DNA from: Muribaculum gordoncarteri
GTDB lineage: Bacteria; Bacteroidota; Bacteroidia; Bacteroidales; Muribaculaceae
Length of the DNA: 64,000 nt
Assembly: GCF_004803695.1 (NCBI RefSeq)
Contig: NZ_CP039393.1
Coordinates: forward strand, 992,001-1,056,000
Direction: 5' to 3'
The position numbers and the translations under genes are program-made. Under the pieces are notes generated by a model that made no database searches, was not told where the DNA came from, and saw only the letters and a list, made by a program, of their open reading frames with translations. The stretch's first letter is position 1. Every line of letters begins with the position of its first letter. Positions 1-8,522 of the stretch are shown here, one piece after another.

Positions 1-98
1 GCATCGAGCGATTCATGAAGGTTGTAGTTCATTCGCAGCCGCTCAGATTTGCGGGCCTGTTGCGAAACTTGATTCAGAAGCTTATCGTCGATAATCAT
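1..98 (-). CDS. wbuC: WbuC-like cupin-fold protein, N-terminal fragment
   Basis: Partial gene: only the first 33 codons lie in the window and the rest runs off the left edge. Its ATG (96-98) overlaps the stop of the WecA-like gene in an ATGA junction, so it is the next gene of the same transcript. The visible start (MIIDDKLLNQVSQQARKSER, then a Leu-His-Glu-Ser-Leu-Asp stretch) resembles the N-terminus of WbuC, a small cupin-fold metalloprotein found next to wbuB in O-antigen clusters that use 2-acetamido-2,6-dideoxy-L-hexoses. The role of WbuC is not settled. The short fragment limits certainty, but the neighbourhood (fnl/qnl-type genes, WbuB, WbpL-like transferase) is the expected one. Confidence 0.6.
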   Translation of the reverse strand, partial: MIIDDKLLNQVSQQARKSERLRMNYNLHESLD

Positions 99-1066
99 AA
101 TTTATTTTTAGATTTCAGATATTCGAGGTGCAGATGGAAATATTTCCGTTGGAAAACTGTATATCCGGCCGACAGGACTGCGATCACCGAAATGAAGTAG
201 ACCCATTCGTTGATGTGTAGATAGAGAGCCCCAAGTGATATCGTGGTCTGCAATGCGAAGTATATTGTCGACACCAAAGTATGGGGCATCCCAAGCTCAT
301 TGGCCATAATCTGATAGGCGTGTTTGCGGTGTGGCTTGAATATGTTCTCATGCAGCATCAGTCGGTGGATTATGGTCAGGACGGAGTCGACTCCGTATAC
401 GGCAAAGAAAATGAGATACCAAACCTGCCCGGTGGCCATTATCAGCGCTCCCAGCATGAACAGCAGAATGAAGGCTATCGACACCGAACCCACATCGCCT
501 GCGAAGCATCGTGCCCTTTTTCGGAAATTGAATATGCAGAATACGAGCACGCTAATGCCGATTATATAAATCATTGACCGGTCGATGAATCCAATGTGAC
601 TGTTCACGATTGCCAGTGGAATCAGTATGGCAATCGAATAGGCACCCGTTATTCCGTTTATGCCATCCATGAAGTTGTAGGCGTTTATTATTCCTGTACA
701 CACAATCAATGCCGCGATTGAAATCCACCAGGACTCAAGTGTCAGGAATCCGAGTTGGTGAAACATCAGGAGCATGGCTATGAACTGAATCATCAGCCTG
801 ATGCGGTTTGGCATCGAATGAAGGTCGTCGACGAAGCTTACAGCGGCAATCATCGTCAGTCCCAGCATAAACCACGGATAGGCGCCGTGCGACACAATGA
901 AGTAGGCCATAGCACCGAAATAGAAGACTATGCCTCCTCCTCTAAGTGTTATTGTGGTGTGTGACGACCTAAGATTCGGCTTGTCTATTATATTGAATCG
1001 GTCGGCGAGTTTGAAGTATGCCAGTTCGGCCGCCATGAGGATGACGGAGATTATCAGATAGGTCAT
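95..1066 (-). CDS. WecA/WbpL-like undecaprenyl-phosphate sugar-1-phosphate transferase
   Basis: Integral membrane enzyme of the MraY/WecA/WbpL family (GT4-like phosphoglycosyltransferase). It starts a polysaccharide repeat unit by moving a HexNAc-1-phosphate from its UDP-sugar to undecaprenyl phosphate on the cytoplasmic face. The 323 residues are almost entirely hydrophobic helices. Family signatures are visible: DKPNLRSSH near residue 28, the DD pair at 80-81, NFMDGING at 131-138, GDVGS at 190-194 and an HR..PHRKHAYQ loop near 245. It sits directly after a WbpV-like SDR, the arrangement seen where WbpL primes with QuiNAc or FucNAc. WecA-type GlcNAc priming cannot be excluded from sequence alone. 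Confidence 0.88.
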   Translation of the reverse strand: MTYLIISVILMAAELAYFKLADRFNIIDKPNLRSSHTTITLRGGGIVFYFGAMAYFIVSHGAYPWFMLGLTMIAAVSFVDDLHSMPNRIRLMIQFIAMLLMFHQLGFLTLESWWISIAALIVCTGIINAYNFMDGINGITGAYSIAILIPLAIVNSHIGFIDRSMIYIIGISVLVFCIFNFRKRARCFAGDVGSVSIAFILLFMLGALIMATGQVWYLIFFAVYGVDSVLTIIHRLMLHENIFKPHRKHAYQIMANELGMPHTLVSTIYFALQTTISLGALYLHINEWVYFISVIAVLSAGYTVFQRKYFHLHLEYLKSKNKL

Positions 1067-1082
1067 TGTAGGTGGTTGGACG

Positions 1083-2042
1083 CTATTTTGAAATGAAACT
1101 CTTAATGGTATGGGTCAGGCCGTCATAGGCTCTCACCGGCATTCGGTCAATTCCTAAGGCCTTCTTTATCTTGTCGTTTGACACGACATAGCTTTCGGTC
1201 AGCTTGTCAAGTCGGAATGTGTTCAAAGGCAGATGCAGCACATCGCCAATTCGTGCCGATGCATTGATTATTCCGCGCGGGAGTTTTATTATGCGGGCTT
1301 TTTTGTCCATGGCTTTGCACATTACCCTGATGAGTTCGTTGGTGGATAGGGCTTCGTCGTCAGCCATGTTGTATATGCCGCTTTCCATGTGTGATGAGAG
1401 GATGCGACCGATTACGAATGTTAGATTGTCAATGGATGTGAATGTCCGTCGGTTGTCAAATGCCCCCAGAGGCCAGGGAATTCCTTTGCTGATTACACCG
1501 TAGAGCAGATTGAGGTTGCCCTTGTTGCCCGGTCCGTGAATCATGCAGGGGCGCATGATTATCACATCTCGGCCGGTGTAGGCTGCGGGCTCGTCACTCA
1601 GTCGTGCAAGGATGTATTCCTCGGCGCGCACCTTGCTCTCTCCATAAGGTCCGACGGGACATGGCGTCACATCCTCGGTGAGTATCTCGCCGGGAACCCT
1701 GTCAACGGCCGCCTTTACCGAGCTGAAGAAAATGAATTTTTCAATGGATTTATGAGTCGTGAAGTAATCGAATACTTTTTTAGTGAGGTCGGTGTTAACT
1801 TTGAAATACACATCGGCCGCCGACTTGTTCTTAGTGTCATGGGCCTTGCCTGCGAGATGGATTATGGCATCGACCCGAGGAATTTTGTTATTTTCAAGGT
1901 CGTCCCAAGAGAATGTCCTTATGACACCGTCCTGCTCGGGGCTTATGATGTCAAGGCCGTAGATATCGTAATGATTTTTTAGTGCCTTGACAAGATTTGT
2001 GCCGACAAACCCGTGTATGCCGGTAATAAGAAGCGATTTCAT
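1083..2042 (-). CDS. extended SDR, WbpV-like sugar-nucleotide 4-reductase/epimerase
   Basis: Cytoplasmic NAD(P)-dependent extended short-chain dehydrogenase of about 319 residues. The dinucleotide-binding GIHGFVG lies at the N-terminus, and the YGESK catalytic Tyr-x-x-x-Lys near residue 144. The start at 2042 makes an ATGA overlap with the upstream glycosyltransferase and puts the Rossmann strand at the N-terminus; the upstream ATG at 2081 would add 13 unrelated residues. Lying between a WbuB-like transferase and a WbpL-like priming enzyme, it is placed like WbpV, which reduces UDP-4-keto-6-deoxy-GlcNAc to UDP-D-QuiNAc or FucNAc. That would need a WbpM/CapD-type dehydratase, not seen in this window. 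A plain UDP-HexNAc 4-epimerase is the alternative. Confidence 0.7.
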   Translation of the reverse strand: MKSLLITGIHGFVGTNLVKALKNHYDIYGLDIISPEQDGVIRTFSWDDLENNKIPRVDAIIHLAGKAHDTKNKSAADVYFKVNTDLTKKVFDYFTTHKSIEKFIFFSSVKAAVDRVPGEILTEDVTPCPVGPYGESKVRAEEYILARLSDEPAAYTGRDVIIMRPCMIHGPGNKGNLNLLYGVISKGIPWPLGAFDNRRTFTSIDNLTFVIGRILSSHMESGIYNMADDEALSTNELIRVMCKAMDKKARIIKLPRGIINASARIGDVLHLPLNTFRLDKLTESYVVSNDKIKKALGIDRMPVRAYDGLTHTIKSFISK

Positions 2043-3244
2043 AATCCAGTTCCGATTATTTTTTCGAGATGATTGATGCACTTTGTGAAGTCGTAGTATT
2101 TTCGACTGTATTCTTTGCCGTTAGCTCCCTTCTGCGTTAGTTCATCCTTGTTCAATGTTGAAAGATGCTTGAGAAGATTGGCAAGTTGCTCTGAATCTCC
2201 TGCCGGTACACTCCAGCCGCAATCGGCTTCTCGAATAGTATCGGCTCCTTCCCCATTTATCATCGCTACGACAGGCTTTCCCGAGGACATATAAGCTTGT
2301 AATCGTGATGGGACTGTCAATGCGAATATAGGAGTGTCCTTCAACGCCATGAATAGTATGTCGGCTTGGGCAAAAAATGCAGGCATGGCTTCAAGGGGAT
2401 ATCTTCCGAGGCAGAATATGTTATTCATAAGGCCATTTTCGCGTGCATAATTTTCGACATATTCTCGTTTTCGGCCATCACCTATAAAATTGAATCTTAT
2501 GTTACTCCCTTTAAGCATTCGAGCAGTTTCCATTATATGTGGCAAATCCTGAGCGTCACCCATGTTACCGGCGATAACTACGTTGAATCCTTTAGGGAGT
2601 TTTGGAACATCAATCATCTTTTGCGACTCCAATGAATCTTCTACCCAATTTGGAAAAAATTCGATTTTGTCCTTAAAGTCACCTTTATTACAGATTGATT
2701 TCTCATATCCTTTAGATCCTATCATGAGGGTCGTACAATTATCATATATCCATTTGGTGAGCTTTTCAAACGGATATATGATATTTTTGTTTGTTATGCC
2801 TCCGGCAGCTGTAAGACTTTCGGGCCAAAGGTCGAGCACCCAAAAATGGACAGGTATTTTCTGTAACTTTTTTATTATTACCGCCGGAATCCCAACGAGA
2901 ATTGGTGATGGCTCATGAACTATTATTGCATCATACTTTTTAGCGATACCAAACCAAAGGCTCTTTAAGGATGCGAAGAATGTGTAGGAAAGATAGTTCA
3001 TAGCAAGCCAAAAAGAACTGCCTGAATGGCGGGGAATAATTAGCGACCTATGGACTTTCACTCCATTTATTGATTCTCTGCGCTTTTTGAATATTCCGTA
3101 ACCTTTGTAAAAGCGTCCTTCGGGATAATCGGGAATTGCTGTCATTACACTTACATCATGGCCTCTCTTTTGAAGTTCAAATGCCATGTCGTTGACTTTG
3201 AAATTCTCGGGATAAAAATGTGGTGTGACAATGAGAAGCTTCAT
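2039..3244 (-). CDS. wbuB: glycosyltransferase family 4, WbuB-like
   Basis: Cytoplasmic or membrane-associated GT-B fold retaining glycosyltransferase, 401 residues. The N-terminal TPHFYPENFKVNDMA opening and the PDYPEGRFYKGYG segment are typical of the WbuB group, which transfers 2-acetamido-2,6-dideoxy-L-hexose (L-FucNAc or L-QuiNAc) onto the lipid-linked acceptor. The C-terminal donor domain has the expected GNMG (near 226) and a later P-S-R-L-Q-A-Y-M segment. It directly follows the three genes that make such a UDP-L-sugar and precedes the WbpV- and WbpL-like genes, so it probably adds the second sugar of the repeat unit. The exact donor is inferred from context. Confidence 0.82.
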   Translation of the reverse strand: MKLLIVTPHFYPENFKVNDMAFELQKRGHDVSVMTAIPDYPEGRFYKGYGIFKKRRESINGVKVHRSLIIPRHSGSSFWLAMNYLSYTFFASLKSLWFGIAKKYDAIIVHEPSPILVGIPAVIIKKLQKIPVHFWVLDLWPESLTAAGGITNKNIIYPFEKLTKWIYDNCTTLMIGSKGYEKSICNKGDFKDKIEFFPNWVEDSLESQKMIDVPKLPKGFNVVIAGNMGDAQDLPHIMETARMLKGSNIRFNFIGDGRKREYVENYARENGLMNNIFCLGRYPLEAMPAFFAQADILFMALKDTPIFALTVPSRLQAYMSSGKPVVAMINGEGADTIREADCGWSVPAGDSEQLANLLKHLSTLNKDELTQKGANGKEYSRKYYDFTKCINHLEKIIGTGL

Positions 3245-3249
3245 GATTT

Positions 3250-4374
3250 TTATTTGCGCCAGATCATGCGATTTACTATGCCTGTGTAGGATTGAATCAG
3301 GCGAACTACTTTGTCGGATACGTTTTCATCAACATAAGCATCAACCGGTGAAGGGATAAAGCCCGACTTTTGCATTTCGACCGCCATGTTGACGGCTTGT
3401 ATTACAGCGTCGGAAGTTATGGAGCCAATTACGAACACTCCACTGTCAAGAGCTTCGGGACGCTCGGTACTCGTTCTAACCGAAACTGCCGGGAAGTGCA
3501 GCGATGCACTTTCTTCGGGAAGTGTGCCACTATCGCTCACTACGCAGAATGCATTTTCCTGGAGCTTGTTGTAGTCAAAAAATCCGAGAGGTTTATGCTT
3601 TATCACTCTGCTGTCAAATTCAAATCCGCGAACCGAGATGTATTTCTCGGAGCGAGGGTGACATGAATACAGCACGGGCATTTCGTAATGTCGAGCCAAT
3701 GAGTTTACAGCTTCCATCAGAGAGTAGAAATTAGATTCGATATCAATATTTTCTTCGCGATGGGCTGAAAGGAGAATGTATTGTTTTTCCTTTAATCTGA
3801 GTTGGTTTAATATGTCGCTTTCGGAAATTGCATCTTTGTGCACTTTCAAAACTTCTGCCATTGGGGAACCGACAACATAGGTGTATTCCGGTTTTACCCC
3901 ACTGTCAAGTATGTAGCGTCGTGCATGCTCCGAGTAGCAAAGATTGATGTCGCTTGTCACATCGACAATGCGACGTATTACTTCTTCCGGCAGGTTTTCA
4001 TCCTTGCATCGGTTGCCGGCCTCCATGTGAAATACGGGAATTTTAAGCCTTTTGGCTGCAATTACGCTAAGGCATGAGTTGGTGTCGCCCAGAACTATAA
4101 TGGCATCGGGTTTTACTTCCGTCATAAGTTCATATGCTTTTGCGATTACGTTACCCATGGTTTGTCCAAGATTTTCTCCTACGACACCGAGGTAGTAATC
4201 GGGTTTGCGCAGGCCAAGATCTTTAAAGAAAACCTCGTTAAGCGTGTAGTCGTAATTTTGTCCGGTGTGAACAAGAACATGGTCAAAGTATCGGTCGGAT
4301 TTTTTTATGATTTCCGACATTTTAATGATTTCAGGTCGTGTGCCTAAAATCGTCATTAGCTTCAATTTCTTCAT
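3250..4374 (-). CDS. UDP-2-acetamido-2,6-dideoxy-L-hexose 2-epimerase (FnlC/QnlC/CapG type)
   Basis: Non-hydrolysing UDP-GlcNAc 2-epimerase fold, about 374 residues. In this gene context the family inverts C2 of UDP-L-RhaNAc (giving UDP-L-QuiNAc) or UDP-L-PneNAc (giving UDP-L-FucNAc). Visible signatures are GTRPEI at residues 11-16, GDTNS, HMEAGNRC and SDSGTLPEES. The start at 4374 is preferred because it begins MKKLKLMTILGTRPE and leaves one base after the upstream stop; the upstream in-frame ATG at 4476 would overlap the previous gene by about 100 bases with unrelated residues. It is the third gene of a three-gene pathway. Closest named relatives are FnlC, CapG, WbjD and WbvD. Confidence 0.87.
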   Translation of the reverse strand: MKKLKLMTILGTRPEIIKMSEIIKKSDRYFDHVLVHTGQNYDYTLNEVFFKDLGLRKPDYYLGVVGENLGQTMGNVIAKAYELMTEVKPDAIIVLGDTNSCLSVIAAKRLKIPVFHMEAGNRCKDENLPEEVIRRIVDVTSDINLCYSEHARRYILDSGVKPEYTYVVGSPMAEVLKVHKDAISESDILNQLRLKEKQYILLSAHREENIDIESNFYSLMEAVNSLARHYEMPVLYSCHPRSEKYISVRGFEFDSRVIKHKPLGFFDYNKLQENAFCVVSDSGTLPEESASLHFPAVSVRTSTERPEALDSGVFVIGSITSDAVIQAVNMAVEMQKSGFIPSPVDAYVDENVSDKVVRLIQSYTGIVNRMIWRK

Positions 4375-4375
4375 T

Positions 4376-5233
4376 TTACAGGTTGTAATGAGGATAAAGT
4401 GACTTGTGCTTGAAAATCCATTGAGCCGCTTCGGCCACCATCTTTTCATAGTCGGGGATTCTGTAGCTGAAATCAAATCGCGTACGTTTCAGCGACTTGT
4501 CGGCGTTAACACCTTCGATAGGGTGTATTGTCATTGAGTTTCCACGCAAATATTTGTTGAATAGTCCCAGCAGATCATATTTTGATATGTGACAGTCGGG
4601 AACAGTGTTGTATAGTCCGGTTGCCCTCTCCTTAGCCGCCGCTTCCATCGTTTTAGCGAGTTGAAGCGTAGTCTGTCCTGTCCACAGAGCCCCGGTGAAA
4701 CCGTTTATTTCGCCGCTTTGTTTCATGAACCAGTTCATGAGTCCGATACCTCGCTCATTTATGTCGGGACCTACGATTGAATTACGCAATGTTATATTTT
4801 TGTCGTCATTGAGCTCGCCCAGAGCTTTGCTTCGGTCGTAGAATGTAGTACCATCAGGAAAATCATCTTCGGTGTATTGACCGCGAGCACCAGAGAAAAC
4901 ACAGTCGGTGCTCATGTGGATCACTTGCGTGTCGACAGCATTGGCCGATGCGGCCACGAAATGCGGCAGATAACTGTTGAGCAATGCAGCCAAGGCGTGA
5001 TTATTTTCAGCAAACTGATTGAGAATTCCAATGCAGTTTATAACCGTGTCATATTTCCCCGTTTGGATTATTGTATTTAACGAATCGAAGTCGGTTGCAT
5101 CTCCTGCGATGCTATGATTCAATAGCTTGGATTTTTCGAGGGCAAATCCTGTAACATCGTGACCTTGCTCTTGCAAGTATAGCGATATCTGGTGTCCGGC
5201 CATTCCGTTACACCCCAATACAAGAAACTTCAT
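4376..5233 (-). CDS. RmlD-like reductase of the UDP-L-HexNAc pathway (QnlB/WbvR type)
   Basis: NAD(P)H-dependent reductase of the RmlD (dTDP-4-dehydrorhamnose reductase) group, 285 residues. GCNGMAG (7-13) is the nucleotide loop, STDCVFSG (108-115) matches the RmlD STDYVFDG block, and Y132/K136 in FYDRSKALGE are the catalytic pair. It lies between the dehydratase/epimerase and the 2-epimerase. In UDP-L-FucNAc pathways this slot holds CapF/FnlB, an SDR of about 370 residues with a C-terminal cupin. Here there is no cupin and the protein is RmlD-like, as for WbvR of Vibrio cholerae O37 and QnlB of E. coli O98, which make UDP-L-RhaNAc on the way to UDP-L-QuiNAc. Confidence 0.82.
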   Translation of the reverse strand: MKFLVLGCNGMAGHQISLYLQEQGHDVTGFALEKSKLLNHSIAGDATDFDSLNTIIQTGKYDTVINCIGILNQFAENNHALAALLNSYLPHFVAASANAVDTQVIHMSTDCVFSGARGQYTEDDFPDGTTFYDRSKALGELNDDKNITLRNSIVGPDINERGIGLMNWFMKQSGEINGFTGALWTGQTTLQLAKTMEAAAKERATGLYNTVPDCHISKYDLLGLFNKYLRGNSMTIHPIEGVNADKSLKRTRFDFSYRIPDYEKMVAEAAQWIFKHKSLYPHYNL

Positions 5234-5236
5234 ATA

Positions 5237-6310
5237 TTATTCCGAACGTATTTCCTTAGATTCTGCTTTCTCTTCAAGGCCGAGGTCTTCTCTGACAAAA
5301 CGTAGGCGCATGAGCTCTTTCTTCATACCTTCGACATCGAGCCTCCTTGTGTTGTGGCTGTGGTAGTCCTCAATGGTTGTTAGGCTACCTTCTCCCTCGG
5401 TGAAATACTTGTCGTAATTTAGGTCGCGAGAGTCACAGGGTATTCGGTAATAATCGCCCATGTCGATGGCTTTGGCCATTTCTTCACGGGTAACAAGTGT
5501 TTCATATAGTTTCTCTCCGTGTCGAGTTCCTATGACTTTGACTTCCGTTTGACCATATTTGGGATCTATTTGGGCATAAAGTTCCTTCAACGCTTTGGCC
5601 AATGTGTCGAGTGTCGCCGCCGGAGCTTTTTGGACGAAAAGGTCGCCGTTATGACCGTGGGTGAAAGCGTATATTACAAGGTCGACAGCATCGTCAAGTG
5701 TCATCATGAACCGAGTCATGTCGGGGTCGGTGATAGTTATCGGATTGCCGTTTATCATTTGGTCAACCCACAAGGGGATTACAGAACCACGTGATGCCAT
5801 TACATTTCCGTAACGAGTGCAACATATTGTCGTGGGAGCTCCTTCGCCGAGTTCTCGGCCTTTGGATATCGCAACTTTTTCCATCAAGGCCTTTGATATT
5901 CCCATTGCATTGATTGGATAAGCAGCCTTGTCGGTTGACAGAACGACTACATTCTTGACTCCGTTTTCGATTGCCGATAGAAGCACGTTGTTAGTGCCCT
6001 CCACGTTTGTGCGTGTGGCTTCCATGGGGAAGAACTCGCAACTGGGGACTTGCTTTAGTGCTGCAGCCGAGAAAACATAGTCAACTCCGCGCATAGCAAT
6101 GTCAACCGACTGCTTGTTGCGCACATCGCCAATGAAATATTTCACTTTGGGATTCTGAAGCTTGTGTCGCATATCGTCCTGTTTCTTTTCATCACGACTG
6201 AAAATGCGAATCTCCTTTATGTCGGAATCCAGAAAACGCCTTAATACGGCGTTGCCAAAGGACCCTGTGCCTCCGGTAATCAAGAGGACTTTGTCTTTGA
6301 ATATTGACAT
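5237..6310 (-). CDS. UDP-GlcNAc 4,6-dehydratase/3,5-epimerase (FnlA/CapE/WbjB type)
   Basis: First enzyme of UDP-2-acetamido-2,6-dideoxy-L-hexose synthesis. It dehydrates UDP-GlcNAc and epimerises at C5 and C3. The 357 residues include GGTGSFG (13-19) and the STDKAAYPINAMGISK block. At the usual catalytic Tyr there is Met136, with Lys140 kept. This Met-x-x-x-Lys variant is characteristic of CapE and WbjB and separates them from PseB and FlaA1, which have Tyr. It is followed after three bases by the RmlD-like reductase and then the 2-epimerase, so the pathway is complete. Base composition returns to that of the flanks here, after an AT-rich stretch upstream. Confidence 0.88.
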   Translation of the reverse strand: MSIFKDKVLLITGGTGSFGNAVLRRFLDSDIKEIRIFSRDEKKQDDMRHKLQNPKVKYFIGDVRNKQSVDIAMRGVDYVFSAAALKQVPSCEFFPMEATRTNVEGTNNVLLSAIENGVKNVVVLSTDKAAYPINAMGISKALMEKVAISKGRELGEGAPTTICCTRYGNVMASRGSVIPLWVDQMINGNPITITDPDMTRFMMTLDDAVDLVIYAFTHGHNGDLFVQKAPAATLDTLAKALKELYAQIDPKYGQTEVKVIGTRHGEKLYETLVTREEMAKAIDMGDYYRIPCDSRDLNYDKYFTEGEGSLTTIEDYHSHNTRRLDVEGMKKELMRLRFVREDLGLEEKAESKEIRSE

Positions 6311-6319
6311 ATCAAAAAT

Positions 6320-7339
6320 TTATTTCTTAGATTTTAATACGCGTAAATCAAAAATGAATGGTAAATATTTTTCTAACAAGAATACAATAAGCCAAGCAAG
6401 AGCAAAACTCAAAGTAAATTGTATCAGAAACGATATAGGACCTAATGGAATATATAAATCACAAATCCTTATGCATAAAAATGGAATCGCGGCTGATAAA
6501 AAATAAAAGCCAATTGTATGTCTTGAAATGTATTGAATGAATTTGAATTTGGGTAATTGTTTACAAAGATCAATTAAAGCAAATATTGAGATAACACTTA
6601 TTATAAATCCTCTTAAGTTTATTCCTGCCCATGTCGACATTGGCTCACAATCAAGATCAACATTTATTGCAATTAAAAGAAATATCACAGGAAATAGCCC
6701 TTTAAATTTGTCAAAAATCATTTCATATACACGATAGAAGCCTCCTAATGAAAGAAATGCACATGCTATTATCCCACTTTTATAAAACCAGGGTAAATGT
6801 TCGTTCCCAAGAATTGTATAATTGATTTTCTGTAAAAAAACACCAAAAATAGCAAGCATTAATCCTATAAAAACATAAAATAATATGTTTTTAATTCGTG
6901 TCATTAATAACACAAATAATATAAGTTCAGATACTGTAAGGGCACAAGTAAACCAATTGCCACCCTCAATTAGTGTGTCAAAAATAAAAGCGCGAATAGA
7001 AATTTCTTCTCCCTTAACCAAACATGCCGGAATAAAATCAAAAGCTGCAAATATAATTGTGGGTATTGCTATTTTGAATATGATATTCATAATCATACCA
7101 TGCTCGCAAAAACCGCTTTTAAGAAAAGCTCGAGTATCTAATTTTATATAATTGGGGGATAATTGTTTTAAAAATATTAAATATCCGCTTATAAAAAAGA
7201 ATGCATTTACAAAGAATGGTCGAAATGGAATTATAAAGGGTGCAGAGTTATACCCGTATAACATAACGTGATCCCAATACACAAGTAGCATGCATATAAA
7301 TTTCGCCCAATCAATCCAAACTATTTCTTTCTTCTCCAT
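6320..7339 (-). CDS. acyltransferase family 3 membrane protein
   Basis: Polytopic inner membrane protein of 339 residues with about ten hydrophobic helices. The N-terminal WIDWAKFICMLLVYWDHV segment carries the Trp-Ile-Asp-x-x-Lys and His features of acyltransferase-3 (OafA/WecH-like) proteins. Such enzymes O-acetylate, or otherwise acylate, sugars of surface polysaccharides. The start codon lies inside the end of the TagF-like gene (29-base overlap), which suggests tight translational coupling. The gene is AT-rich, like the rest of the locus centre and unlike the next gene downstream. Which residue of the polymer is modified cannot be read from sequence. Confidence 0.8.
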   Translation of the reverse strand: MEKKEIVWIDWAKFICMLLVYWDHVMLYGYNSAPFIIPFRPFFVNAFFFISGYLIFLKQLSPNYIKLDTRAFLKSGFCEHGMIMNIIFKIAIPTIIFAAFDFIPACLVKGEEISIRAFIFDTLIEGGNWFTCALTVSELILFVLLMTRIKNILFYVFIGLMLAIFGVFLQKINYTILGNEHLPWFYKSGIIACAFLSLGGFYRVYEMIFDKFKGLFPVIFLLIAINVDLDCEPMSTWAGINLRGFIISVISIFALIDLCKQLPKFKFIQYISRHTIGFYFLSAAIPFLCIRICDLYIPLGPISFLIQFTLSFALAWLIVFLLEKYLPFIFDLRVLKSKK

Positions 7340-8522
7340 TTAAGTTGATTATTAGATTAATAACTATATTTGCGGCATTACCTGTTTCATACGAACCAAG
7401 CATTTGTGTATGTTTACTTATCTTTGATTCATTATCTTCAATAGAAAAAGATTTGATTTTTTCAATAAACTGTTTTTTTGTTTCGGCATAATTGTAAGGC
7501 CAATCTTCTATCGGAGTATAAAAGCCTCTGTCAGAATTATATTGTTTAAGATCCGGAACAAAGAGGAATCCGGGTTTATTGGTTATGCAGTAATCCCATA
7601 TTGAAGATGAGTAGTCGGTTACCAGCACATCAGCGAATTCAAGCAGGTCCTGCATATCAGGATAAGATGTCATGTCAATCATTTTCACATTATTATCAAA
7701 ATGATCCGACATTGAACTATCTTTTGATATGTGACTCCGGAACAGGAATGTCACATCCTTATTGAAACGTTGGACAAACGCTTCTGCAACTTCTTGACTG
7801 CACACCTGATTGTCTATATGTTCCTGTTTACGGTGTGTTCCTCTGAATGTTGGTGCATAAAGAATCAATAAATTGTCATTAGGAATGCCGTATTTCTTGC
7901 AAAAAGCATTGCGTGCTATTGTACGTTGCTCATCGGTGGTGTTAAAGAATCGGTCGTTTCGCGGAAGGCCCGAAGGTATGAATCGGTCCTTGTCAATATA
8001 GAAGTCCTTAGAGGAAACTTCGGTGAAACGTTCACAACTTGACAGAAAATAGTCGGTTCCTTTATGGCGTATGTCGCGCATTTTGTTGATGTAATATTTC
8101 TCGGATTTTGAGAACATATTCATGTCAGACGACACTCTTTTATAGGCTCCGCCTCCATGCCAGGTGTTTATAAATTTTTGAGATGCTCTTTTAGGGATTA
8201 TTGGCTCGATGCCAAGATTACTTATAATTATTCCTGATGTCAGAAGATGATATATGTGCGTGGGTGATAAATACTTTGCTGTTTTTACCGATTTTCTGTA
8301 TTTCTCTGGAAGGAAATCGGGATTGTTTAGCACCCAAACATATTCATAGCTGCTGTCAAGAGAATCAAAAAGCCCTTCAAACAAGTACTTTGGATTGCAG
8401 GTGTACTGCATTCCCTCGTATGATGAGAATATAATCTTATGCTTTTTTACTGGGAAAATGTAACCGAGCTTCAATACTAATCTGGCGAAGCTTACTATAT
8501 ATGCCTTAATGTAGTTTTTCAT
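7311..8522 (-). CDS. CDP-glycerol/alditol phosphotransferase (TagB/TagF family)
   Basis: Member of the CDP-glycerol glycerophosphotransferase family, 403 residues, peripheral to the inner membrane. The family moves glycerol-, ribitol- or other alditol-phosphate from CDP to a sugar or growing chain. Diagnostic segments are NTWHGGGAYKR near 120, GLPRNDRFF, ILYAPTFRG, and VLVTDYSSSIWDY near 300, where the family has its DYSS(V/S).(F/W)D signature. The two genes transcribed just before it encode a cytidylyltransferase and an SDR, so it is likely to use the CDP-alditol that those make. It touches the upstream gene (shared base at 8522) and overlaps the downstream acyltransferase. Confidence 0.86.
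   Translation of the reverse strand: MKNYIKAYIVSFARLVLKLGYIFPVKKHKIIFSSYEGMQYTCNPKYLFEGLFDSLDSSYEYVWVLNNPDFLPEKYRKSVKTAKYLSPTHIYHLLTSGIIISNLGIEPIIPKRASQKFINTWHGGGAYKRVSSDMNMFSKSEKYYINKMRDIRHKGTDYFLSSCERFTEVSSKDFYIDKDRFIPSGLPRNDRFFNTTDEQRTIARNAFCKKYGIPNDNLLILYAPTFRGTHRKQEHIDNQVCSQEVAEAFVQRFNKDVTFLFRSHISKDSSMSDHFDNNVKMIDMTSYPDMQDLLEFADVLVTDYSSSIWDYCITNKPGFLFVPDLKQYNSDRGFYTPIEDWPYNYAETKKQFIEKIKSFSIEDNESKISKHTQMLGSYETGNAANIVINLIINLNGEERNSLD

Noticed and set aside
1536-1982. Plus-strand frame of 148 codons
   Set aside because: Lies wholly opposite the WbpV-like SDR gene, has no recognisable motif and no promoter; a shadow of the real gene.
4376-5233. dTDP-rhamnose reductase RmlD
   Set aside because: No rmlA, rmlB or rmlC nearby and it sits between two enzymes of the UDP-L-HexNAc pathway, so the RmlD-like fold is read as QnlB/WbvR type.
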